NCBI GenBank assembly: GCA_028288905.1 | Contig: JAQGHJ010000030.1 | Location: 1-6,089 of the forward strand | Length of the DNA: 6,089 nucleotides | Source of the DNA: Phycisphaerales bacterium | GTDB lineage: Bacteria > Planctomycetota > Phycisphaerae > Tepidisphaerales > Tepidisphaeraceae | Reading direction: 5' to 3' | Part shown: piece after piece, positions 1 to 5,291 of the stretch | Numbering within the stretch: position 1 is the stretch's first letter | Layout of the letters: each line of letters opens with the position of its first letter | Made by a program: the position numbers and the translations under genes | The notes under the pieces: generated by a model | The model's input: only the letters and a program-made list of their open reading frames with translations | What the model was told of the DNA's origin: nothing | Databases searched by the model: none

Positions 1-797
1 GCGGCATCCGCCCGCCGCAGGGAGGCGTCCGCGGGCTGATGGAGGAGGTCGTCCGGTCGAGCGGGCTCGAGGCGCACCTGAAGAAGATCGGCGAGCAGGA
101 GCAGGCCGAGCTGAAGAACGTCGAGGAATTAATCTCCGCCGCCGCCGAGTTCGACCGCGAGCAGCCGGAGGGGACGCTGATCGACTATCTCGCCCAGGTC
201 AGCCTCGTCGCCGACGTCGACCACATGGGCAGCACCGAGGGGGCGGTCACCCTGATGACGCTGCACGCGGCCAAGGGGCTGGAGTTCCCGGTCGTGGCGA
301 TCATCGGGCTAGAGGATGGCATCCTGCCGCACAGCCGGGCCCGGGACAACCTCGACGAGCAGGAAGAGGAGCGGCGGCTGCTGTTCGTCGGCATCACCCG
401 GGCCCGCCAGCGGCTGCTGATCGCCAAGGCCCAGGTGCGGACCGTGCGCGGCATGCGGGAGCGGACGATCACCAGCCCGTTCCTGAACGAGCTGCCGGAC
501 GAGCATGTCACCGTCACCGACCGCACCGGCATCGGCGACCTCGGCGGCGGTAGCGGGCGGGGCGGCGGCTACGGCACCTACGGCCGGGCCGGCGGGGCGG
601 GGGACGACTTCCAGGCTCCGGACCGCGCGCTCGGCGGGTTCAAAAAGGGCCAACTCGTCCGCCACGCGAAGTTCGGCGTCGGCCGGATCGCCGAACTGAC
701 TGAATCCGGGTCGAACACCCGGGCCGTGATCGACTTTAACGCGTCTGGCCGCAAGACGCTCATCTTGGAGTACGCCCGGCTGGAAGCGGCTGGCTGA
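1..797 (+). CDS. pcrA: PcrA/UvrD-type ATP-dependent DNA helicase, C-terminal part (5' end outside window)
   Basis: This is the end of a superfamily 1A 3'-5' DNA helicase, which unwinds DNA in repair and removes proteins such as RecA from DNA. The reading frame is open from base 3, so the start lies upstream; 264 residues are visible. Helicase motif V (TLHAAKGLEFPVV) spans visible residues about 84-98. Motif VI (EERRLLFVGITRARQRL) spans about 122-138, with the arginine of TRAR as the expected arginine finger contacting ATP. A glycine-rich linker (about 179-202) leads to a Tudor-like C-terminal domain (about 213-262, beginning FKKGQLVRHAKFGVG). In PcrA/UvrD this domain contacts partners such as RNA polymerase. 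The 'LEDGILPHSR' segment and the Tudor tail point to PcrA/UvrD rather than Rep or RecB; PcrA and UvrD cannot be separated from this fragment. The gene ends with TGA and converges on the next gene. Confidence 0.95.
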   Translation, partial: GIRPPQGGVRGLMEEVVRSSGLEAHLKKIGEQEQAELKNVEELISAAAEFDREQPEGTLIDYLAQVSLVADVDHMGSTEGAVTLMTLHAAKGLEFPVVAIIGLEDGILPHSRARDNLDEQEEERRLLFVGITRARQRLLIAKAQVRTVRGMRERTITSPFLNELPDEHVTVTDRTGIGDLGGGSGRGGGYGTYGRAGGAGDDFQAPDRALGGFKKGQLVRHAKFGVGRIAELTESGSNTRAVIDFNASGRKTLILEYARLEAAG

Positions 798-810
798 TCC
801 GGGGTTTCGT

Positions 811-841
811 CGCCGCTACGTCAGCCTTCGCCGCTACGGCG
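811..841. repeat. Direct repeat and small hairpin between convergent genes
   Basis: The 11-base word tcgccgctacg occurs at 810-820 and again at 828-838, an 18-base period. The second copy forms a small hairpin with arms cgccg (829-833) and cggcg (837-841) around cta. This lies in the 36-base gap between two convergent genes, and the loop is the TAG stop of the minus-strand gene. There is no T-run, so a terminator role on either strand is only a guess. Confidence 0.3.
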
Positions 842-1370
842 GTCCGGACACACGCCACAGGTTTTCCGCCAGCTGATCGGCCCTCCCCGACCCGTCCGAT
901 AGCGTCGAAAAGTCCGGTTCGGCCGCCGGGAGCTCAGCGGGGCGGACGGCCAGTTCCGCGTTGTACCGCCGGACCCGCCGCCCCAGGGCGGCGGCTATCG
1001 CGACCAGCGCGCCGGCCGCGAGCAACTCGGCGATCACCCACCCGCCGATGCCCCCGGTCGCCAACCGTCGGCTGCCCGTCCACACGAATTGCCCACTCGC
1101 GAATGCCGCCGCCGCAGTGGCCGCAATCGCGTACGACCTCACCTGCAGCACCGCCCGTCGACCAGCCGCGAGCCGCCGGATGCGGGCCGCGTCAAGCGTG
1201 TCAGCGTCCGCGTCGACACCCAGGTCCGATGTCCAAGAGCCGCCGTCGTTGGCGGACGATGAGCCGTCTTCGGACCCGTCGTCCACCACGTGCCATGCGT
1301 GGTCTCCTGCCGTATCCGGCGCCGCGGCAGGAAGCCAGGCATTTGACGAACTGTCGCCGATGGTGCCCAT
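834..1370 (-). CDS. Hypothetical protein with acidic N-terminus and two membrane segments
   Basis: I do not recognise a family. From ATG at 1370 it has 178 residues. Residues 1-65 are acidic and rich in Ser, Gly and Asp (for example VDDGSEDGSSS and DLGVDADADT), probably disordered. A basic patch (RIRRLAAGRR) follows. Two hydrophobic stretches at about 80-97 (starting YAIAATAAAAF) and 107-129 (GGWVIAELLAAGALVAIAAAL) look like a membrane hairpin. After RRVRRY comes a polar tail of about 40 residues. Third codon positions are strongly G/C, as in the neighbouring genes, which supports real coding on this strand. By the positive-inside rule, the basic residues before the first segment and after the second suggest both ends are cytoplasmic. 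No Shine-Dalgarno is visible. GTG at 1373 and TTG at 1391 are alternative in-frame starts. It has no obvious functional link to the helicase. Confidence 0.65.
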   Translation of the reverse strand: MGTIGDSSSNAWLPAAAPDTAGDHAWHVVDDGSEDGSSSANDGGSWTSDLGVDADADTLDAARIRRLAAGRRAVLQVRSYAIAATAAAAFASGQFVWTGSRRLATGGIGGWVIAELLAAGALVAIAAALGRRVRRYNAELAVRPAELPAAEPDFSTLSDGSGRADQLAENLWRVSGPP

Positions 1371-1378
1371 CACGCAAA

Positions 1379-1384
1379 AGTATA
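1379..1384 (-). promoter_or_regulatory. Possible -10 element (TATACT) for the minus-strand hypothetical gene
   Basis: Read on the minus strand, TATACT occupies 1384-1379 and is followed by eight bases before the ATG at 1370. Transcription starting at the usual distance would begin at or next to the start codon, giving a leaderless mRNA. That would fit the absence of a Shine-Dalgarno. No good -35 hexamer is present 16-18 bases upstream, so this is weak. It sits at the edge of the AT-richer stretch. Confidence 0.25.
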
Positions 1385-1506
1385 GAGTCAACCACGAAAG
1401 GCGCGGACTAGTCGTTCAAATGCAGCATCCGGTCCGAAGCAGACTGAACTATTGGAAAGGAAAGAAACCTGGGTTGCTACGCGAAGCTGTAGAACTCACT
1501 CTAAAG

Positions 1507-1561
1507 GTGCCCACCTCTAACAAACGTCTAAGCTCACATCGTTTAGGCGTTTCTGTGCCCA
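1507..1561. repeat. 12-pair hairpin flanked by a 7-base direct repeat
   Basis: The arms aaacgtctaa (1522-1531) and ttaggcgttt (1543-1552) pair along ten positions, one of them a G-U wobble in RNA. The stem continues inward with G1532-U1542 (wobble) and C1533-G1541, leaving the loop tcacatc. The hairpin is bracketed by gtgccca at 1507-1513 and 1555-1561. No T-run follows on the plus strand; on the minus strand the stem is followed only by gttagagg. It could be an operator, an RNA element, or the relic of a small palindromic insertion with a target duplication. None of these is shown. Confidence 0.35.
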
Positions 1562-1614
1562 ATAATAAGGCGTCTACTGCTCCTGAATGCCTCCATTACG
1601 AGTGACTCAACCGT

Positions 1615-1632
1615 TACATCCGGTACATCCGG
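1615..1632. repeat. Tandem 9-base repeat (tacatccgg twice)
   Basis: Two exact adjacent copies of tacatccgg lie at 1615-1623 and 1624-1632. Overlapping them is a small palindrome, tccgg-tacat-ccgga (1619-1633). An outer inverted pair, caaccg (1608-1613) and cggttg (1639-1644), encloses the whole. Tandem plus dyad symmetry in a non-coding region could be a protein binding site, but it is too short to name. Confidence 0.35.
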
Positions 1633-1873
1633 AACAATCGGTTGCCTAATCGGCCCACCCTGAGCAAAAGCTAGTGGTCCGTGTGAGTTGGCTCGCCCTT
1701 CGCAATGTAGTGTTCCTGACGCCCTGCCCAAACGGGCGTGGGGCGGCCAAAAGGTCGCCGGAGCACGACGATCAACTGTTGTGGTCCGAAACGCCCTACT
1801 TTCGACGCGTGCGCCGGGTGGATTCGCAGGGGGCGCTTCAGCCGTGCTCCGCGGGGACCGATGCCAGCGACGA

Positions 1874-1974
1874 CACGGTCCACCGGCCCTTAGGCCGGGC
1901 GAGCCGCGGTCCGAACGCTGGCTGGACCGTGACACGTGATCTGCGGCCGGTGCGATCCGCCCCTTACGGGGCGG
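1874..1974 (+). ncRNA. Candidate structured leader: three-way junction plus GC hairpin
   Basis: Outer stem: cacggtcca (1874-1882) pairs perfectly with tggaccgtg (1923-1931). Inside it, starting directly at the stem end, ccggcc-ctta-ggccgg (1883-1898) forms a 6-pair hairpin. After the linker gcga, gccgcg (1903-1908) pairs with cgc-t-ggc (1916-1922, one bulged base) around gtccgaa. Downstream, ccgcccc-ttac-ggggcgg (1957-1974) is a perfect 7-pair hairpin. No U-run follows, so it is not an ordinary terminator. The block ends about 120 bases before the sugar transferase ATG and would be in its leader if transcription starts upstream. I match it to no known riboswitch or ribozyme. In GC-rich DNA a 9-pair repeat alone could be chance; the tight nesting is what makes it notable. 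Confidence 0.25.
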
Positions 1975-2080
1975 GGCGTCGTCCGTTCCGCCGAACGCCT
2001 GCAGGACTTGCCGCGGCCGGACGGAATTGGCTGCCGAAGTCAGCGAACAGTGTGGTGCGCCGCGTGGGGACCGCGCGAAA

Positions 2081-2089
2081 AGGGAAGGG
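2081..2089 (+). promoter_or_regulatory. Ribosome binding site that sets the sugar transferase start
   Basis: The purine run agggaaggg ends six bases before ATG at 2096, a normal Shine-Dalgarno distance. It favours that ATG over the in-frame TTG at 2027, which has no comparable site and would add 23 residues unlike the family. Confidence 0.6.
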
Positions 2090-2095
2090 TTGTAT

Positions 2096-3562
2096 ATGAA
2101 ACCGGTGAACGGCGGCGGTGGCGGCGGTGCAGTGCCGGGGCGGCGGAAGTCGCTCGCCCGCACTCTCTGGCACGACCTGGAGAGCCTGCCGTCGGCGGAC
2201 CAGATCGAACGGCTCGTCGCCCGAGAGGTCGCCCGCGCCGAGCGGAACGGCCTGCACTTCTCTCTCGCCCTGTTCCGCGTCCGCAAGGGCAAGCGGCTCG
2301 GGCGGAACGAGAAACGGCTGGCCCTGACCCTGCTACGCCGCAGTCGCCTGACCGACGAGGTCGGGTGGTTCGATGACAACCACCTGTGCGCGGTCCTGCC
2401 CGACACGTCGGCAGACGGGGCGCAGGTGTTCGCCGACGCCGTCTGCGACCAGGTCGCCCGCAAGGGCCCACGCCCGATCGCAGTCGTGTACGCATTCCCG
2501 CTGGAGCGGAACGGCGGGGCGGGCAGTTCCGGCGGCTCCGACACGCCGGCCCGGCGGGGCGGTGACGGAGGCCGCGGGGACGGCGGTCCTACCGAACGGT
2601 CGCCCACTGACGACCGGGCGTTCGCGGGGCGGCTCGGCGTCCGCCTCGCCGGCGTCGACCAAGCAATCCACGACGGCCGCCGTGGACCGGCGAACGATGA
2701 CGCCGGCTTGTCCGAGGAGCCGAACCGTCCGGCCGAACCCCGGACCGAGCCAGGCGGCGAGACTCTCAATCGTGCCGGCCTAGTCGCCGTGGCTACGGCC
2801 GGCGGGCTGGCAGTGCTCGAGGCACCGGCCGCCGCCCGCGTCGCGTCGGCCAAGCCCGCGGCTTCGACGAGAACGGTAGCGGTGGCGGCCGCGTTGACGA
2901 ACGGCGGCGGGGCGTCGACCCCGCTGCCGGATGTGCTGCCGATCCACGACCTGCTCGTCCGCCCGACGCCGGCGTGGAAGCGGGCGCTCGACGTGACCGT
3001 GGCGGCCGGGGCGATTGTCGTCTTGTCCCCGTTCATGCTCGCCGCCGCGGCCGCGATCAAGCTGACGAGCCCGGGCCCGGTCGTATTCACCCAGCGGCGG
3101 GCCGGCCTCGGCGGCCGCCCGTTCACGATCTACAAGTTCCGCACCATGCGGCCCGACGCCGAGGCCCAGAAGGCCGCCCTCCGCCGGCTCAGCGAGCAGG
3201 ACGGGCCAGCCTTCAAGATGGCCAAGGACCCGCGGGTCACCCGGATCGGGGCGCTGCTCCGCAAGACGAGCCTCGACGAGCTGCCGCAGCTGTTCAACGT
3301 GCTCAAGGGCGACATGTCGCTCGTCGGTCCCCGCCCGCTCCCGCTCGACGAGCAGGGGGCGGCCGAGACGTGGCAGCAGCGGCGGCTGGACGTCGCCCCC
3401 GGCCTGACCTGCATCTGGCAGATCGAGGGCCGCAGCAGCGTCACGTTCGCCGAGTGGGTGCGGATGGACGTTGCCTACATGCGGCGGCGGACCGTCCTGC
3501 ACGATCTGGCAATCCTGCTGAAGACCGTGCCGGCCGTCCTGCTCCGCCGTGGCGCGCGGTAA
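2096..3562 (+). CDS. Phosphoglycosyl transferase (bacterial sugar transferase family) with N-terminal degenerate GGDEF-like domain
   Basis: This enzyme starts polysaccharide assembly at the cytoplasmic membrane by transferring a sugar-1-phosphate from a nucleotide sugar to a polyprenyl phosphate. The protein has 488 residues. The catalytic part, about 293-488, is typical of the monotopic PglC/WcaJ family: KRALD followed by a hydrophobic reentrant helix, TSPGPVVFTQRRAGLGGRPF from about 324, KFRTM, the Asp394-Glu395 catalytic dyad in SLDELPQLFNVLKGDMSLVGPRP, then PGLTCIWQI. The membrane-spanning N-terminus of WcaJ-like enzymes is missing. Instead, residues 33-130 look like a shortened GGDEF fold: the active-site signature is DDNHL (93-97), followed by CAVLPDTSADGAQVFADAV, and RLTD (84-87) sits where a c-di-GMP inhibitory site would be. 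Residues about 133-290 are a Gly/Pro/Ala-rich linker with one weakly hydrophobic stretch. The sugar substrate cannot be read from sequence. The WecG-type gene downstream probably acts next. Confidence 0.95.
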   Translation: MKPVNGGGGGGAVPGRRKSLARTLWHDLESLPSADQIERLVAREVARAERNGLHFSLALFRVRKGKRLGRNEKRLALTLLRRSRLTDEVGWFDDNHLCAVLPDTSADGAQVFADAVCDQVARKGPRPIAVVYAFPLERNGGAGSSGGSDTPARRGGDGGRGDGGPTERSPTDDRAFAGRLGVRLAGVDQAIHDGRRGPANDDAGLSEEPNRPAEPRTEPGGETLNRAGLVAVATAGGLAVLEAPAAARVASAKPAASTRTVAVAAALTNGGGASTPLPDVLPIHDLLVRPTPAWKRALDVTVAAGAIVVLSPFMLAAAAAIKLTSPGPVVFTQRRAGLGGRPFTIYKFRTMRPDAEAQKAALRRLSEQDGPAFKMAKDPRVTRIGALLRKTSLDELPQLFNVLKGDMSLVGPRPLPLDEQGAAETWQQRRLDVAPGLTCIWQIEGRSSVTFAEWVRMDVAYMRRRTVLHDLAILLKTVPAVLLRRGAR

Positions 3563-3687
3563 CGGCGCTACCCGCCGGCGGGCCAGCCGTCGTCCCGGCC
3601 ACCGGCCTCGGCCCGGCTCCGGCCGGCTGTATCTACTCCGATCGACGTAGTATCACTCGCCACCGACACCGGTGCGACACCGACCGG
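3563..3687. other. Gap between the two polysaccharide genes, with repeats before the WecG start
   Basis: These 125 bases separate the two glycan genes. The octamer cgacaccg occurs at 3664-3671 and 3675-3682, one helical turn apart. The pair caccg (3661-3665) and cggtg (3670-3674) can form a small hairpin just before the start codon. TAGTAT at about 3646-3652 resembles a -10 box but has no matching -35. Co-transcription from upstream and a separate promoter are both possible. Confidence 0.3.
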
Positions 3688-4563
3688 ATGACCGCGATGA
3701 CCCTTACACTGACCGCCCCCGCTCGCACCCCGTCGGCCGCCGGCCGCGCCGAGCCGACGCGCCCGCGCGTACGGTTCCCGGCCAAGGTCGAGCTGTTCAA
3801 CGGCGTCCGGATGACCCCGACGACCTACCAGGAGGTGGTCGACGTCGTCCTTGCCGCCGCCGAGGCCCGCCAGCCGGCCATCGCGGCGTTCGCCGCCAAC
3901 CACATCCTGGCAATGGCGGCGAAGGACCCGGCGTTCCGTGCCCGCATCAACGACTTCGACCTGGTGGCCCCGGACGGGCAGCCGGTCCGGTGGGCGATGA
4001 ACTACTTCCACGGTGCCAGGCTGGCCGACCGGGTGTACGGCCCGAACCTAACGAAGCGCCTGTGCGCCGCCGCCGCCGAGCGGGGCGTGAGCATCTACCT
4101 GTTCGGCAGCACGCCGCCCGTGGTCGCGAAGCTGTCCGAGAACCTGCTGGCGATGTTCCCGAAACTGGTGATCGCCGGGGCCGAGAGCCCGCCGTTCCGC
4201 CAGCTGACGCCCGAGGAGGACGCGGCCGTCGTGAAGCGGGTGAACGACAGCGGGGCGGGGCTGCTGTTCATCGGGATCGGTGCCCCGAAGCAGGAGGACT
4301 TCGCCCACGCCCACCGGCACAGCATCCGGGCGGTCCAGCTGTGCGTCGGGGCGGCCTTCGACTTCCACGCCGGCGTGAAGGAAACGGCCCCGGCCTGGAT
4401 GCAGAAGCGGGGCTTGGAGTGGCTGTACCGCTTCGTGAAGGAGCCGCGGCGGCTGTGGAAGCGGTACCTGGTGACGAACTCGCAGTACGCCACCCTGTTC
4501 GCCAAGCACGCGGTGCTGAAGGCGGTCGGGCGGTTCCCGGCCACGGCTGCCCGGGCGGAGTAA
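3688..4563 (+). CDS. WecG/TagA/CpsF family (GT26) glycosyltransferase
   Basis: This cytoplasmic-face enzyme adds a sugar, classically an N-acetylmannosamine type, to a polyprenyl-diphosphate-linked sugar, usually the second step of teichoic acid, enterobacterial common antigen or capsule/exopolysaccharide synthesis. Family hallmarks run the whole length of the 291 residues: AANHILAMAAKDPAF, then APDGQPVRWA with the expected catalytic base at Asp96; DRVYGPNLT; YLFGSTPPVVAKL; LLFIGIGAPKQEDF; VGAAFDFHAG; and the C-terminal block GLEWLYRFVKEPRRLWKRYL, whose arginines are important for substrate and membrane binding in TagA. ATG at 3688 is used; ATG at 3697 is equally possible, and neither has a clear Shine-Dalgarno. 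The first 30 or so residues, rich in Thr, Pro and Ala, are not part of the fold. It lies 125 bases after the phosphoglycosyl transferase gene, which would make its acceptor. The donor sugar is unknown. Confidence 0.95.
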   Translation: MTAMTLTLTAPARTPSAAGRAEPTRPRVRFPAKVELFNGVRMTPTTYQEVVDVVLAAAEARQPAIAAFAANHILAMAAKDPAFRARINDFDLVAPDGQPVRWAMNYFHGARLADRVYGPNLTKRLCAAAAERGVSIYLFGSTPPVVAKLSENLLAMFPKLVIAGAESPPFRQLTPEEDAAVVKRVNDSGAGLLFIGIGAPKQEDFAHAHRHSIRAVQLCVGAAFDFHAGVKETAPAWMQKRGLEWLYRFVKEPRRLWKRYLVTNSQYATLFAKHAVLKAVGRFPATAARAE

Positions 4564-4570
4564 GGTCGCT

Positions 4571-4638
4571 GGGGCGGCAGCGATTGGGATCGGCGGCATC
4601 GGGACGGTCCGAGGACCGACCGCTATTCCTGCCGCCCC
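4571..4638. terminator. Possible bidirectional terminator between convergent genes
   Basis: A perfect 10-base inverted repeat, ggggcggcag (4571-4580) and ctgccgcccc (4629-4638), encloses a smaller hairpin (cggtc 4605-4609, gaccg 4614-4618). It spans the 59-base gap between the WecG-type stop and the modB stop, and its right arm lies in the last codons of modB. It is symmetric, so either transcript could form it. There is no T-run on either side, so it would be a non-canonical or Rho-assisted terminator at best. Confidence 0.35.
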
Positions 4639-5291
4639 GCGGCCGTCGCGTTGAAGAGCAGGATCATCGCCAGCGACGCCGCCGACAGGACGGCGACCGC
4701 CGCGGTGGCGTGGGCGAGGTCGCCCTGCTCGTAATCGGCGTAGACGGAGATCGGCAGCGTCACCCGCCCCGGCTGCAAGCCGAACACCATTACGGTCGCC
4801 CCGAACTCTCCGAGGGCCCGGGCGAACGCCAGCACGACCCCGCTCGCCAGCCCCCGGCGGGCGAGCGGCACGCTCACGCGGCGGAACAGGTACCACCGGC
4901 CGGCACCGAGCAGCCGGGCCACGTCCTCCACTTCCCGCTCGACCGACGCGAACCCGGCCTTGGCAGGCAGGTAGAGCATCGGCAATGCCACGACGGTCGC
5001 GGCCAACACAGCTCCCTCGAACCGGAACACGACCGAGTACCCGCCCAGCCAAGGCGCGAGCCACCCGCGGGCTCCGAATACCGTCAGGATGGCGTACCCG
5101 ACCACCGTCGGCGGGAGCACCATCGGCATTAGCACGAAGCCTTCAAGCAGGCTCCGGCCGACGAACCGCCGGCGGGCCAGCGCGTACGCGAGCGGGACGC
5201 CGACAACTGCCGTGACGGCCGTCGCGGCGGCGGCGATGCGGACGGACAGGAGCAGCGCCGACCATACGTCGCCGGCTTCCGCGCCGCTCAC
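4623..5291 (-). CDS. modB: Molybdate ABC transporter permease ModB
   Basis: ModB is the membrane channel of the molybdate importer; it takes the anion from ModA and is driven by the ModC ATPase. The 222 residues from GTG at 5291 match the usual ModB length. Hydrophobic segments lie at about 11-38, 51-72, 93-113, 147-172 and 195-215. The cytoplasmic ATPase-docking (EAA) loop is at about 120-142 (VEDVARLLGAG through VSVPL). The ModB signature LGEFGATVMVFG starts at residue 160, followed by TLPISVYADYEQGD. The same frame is open up to 5351, but those extra 20 residues are read through the end of modA and are polar, unlike ModB. The GTG start overlaps the modA TGA stop (GTGA), which implies translational coupling. 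A 12-pair hairpin ends two bases before this start. No modC follows: the gene ends against the convergent WecG-type gene. Confidence 0.95.
   Translation of the reverse strand: MSGAEAGDVWSALLLSVRIAAAATAVTAVVGVPLAYALARRRFVGRSLLEGFVLMPMVLPPTVVGYAILTVFGARGWLAPWLGGYSVVFRFEGAVLAATVVALPMLYLPAKAGFASVEREVEDVARLLGAGRWYLFRRVSVPLARRGLASGVVLAFARALGEFGATVMVFGLQPGRVTLPISVYADYEQGDLAHATAAVAVLSAASLAMILLFNATAAGRQE

Larger units (their letters stand above)
1371..2095. other. Long intergenic region without a convincing gene
   Basis: About 725 bases lie between divergent genes. The left part (to about 1680) is AT-richer than the rest of the window: line 1441-1500 is 27/60 G+C and line 1501-1560 is 30/60. The right part is GC-rich again. 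Open frames here lack the strong G/C bias at third codon positions seen in the real genes, and none resembles a protein I know. The region holds a 12-pair hairpin (1521-1553), a 9-base tandem repeat (1615-1632), a long-range inverted repeat (1759-1767 with 1843-1851), a possible three-way junction (1874-1931) and a GC hairpin (1957-1974). It must contain the promoters for both flanking genes, but I cannot locate a good one for the plus strand. Confidence 0.6.

Noticed and set aside
961..1605. Plus-strand open frame of 214 codons opposite the orphan membrane protein
   Set aside because: Composition is shadow-like (Arg/Pro/Ala/Ser), it continues into the AT-rich non-coding stretch, and the minus strand has the better codon bias and membrane segments.
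1671..1883. Minus-strand frame of 70 codons, starting GTG
   Set aside because: Not absurd in composition, but third-position G/C is clearly lower than in the real genes, it has no ribosome site and I recognise no homologue. It could be a gene remnant; a database search would decide.
1874..1931. Three-way junction as a hammerhead ribozyme or known c-di-GMP riboswitch
   Set aside because: The junction has almost no linker bases and lacks the hammerhead CUGANGA and GAAA core; the conserved c-di-GMP riboswitch bases are not seen.
1957..1974. GC hairpin as an intrinsic terminator
   Set aside because: The stem is strong but is followed by ggcgtcgtccg rather than a T-run.
2027..2095. TTG start extending the sugar transferase by 23 residues
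   Set aside because: The ATG at 2096 has a purine-rich ribosome site six bases upstream; the extension has none and adds nothing family-like.
1543..3126. Long minus-strand open frame of 527 codons
   Set aside because: It runs antisense through the sugar transferase gene and the intergenic region, is Arg/Pro/Ser-rich and shows no domain. It is a GC-rich shadow of the real plus-strand gene.
4048..5064. Long minus-strand frame of 338 codons
   Set aside because: It overlaps both the WecG-type gene (antisense) and modB (another frame); composition is that of a GC-rich shadow.
3672..5132. Long plus-strand frame of 486 codons across the WecG-type gene and modB
   Set aside because: It is out of frame with the WecG-type gene and antisense to modB, with Arg/Gly/Pro-rich content and no domain.
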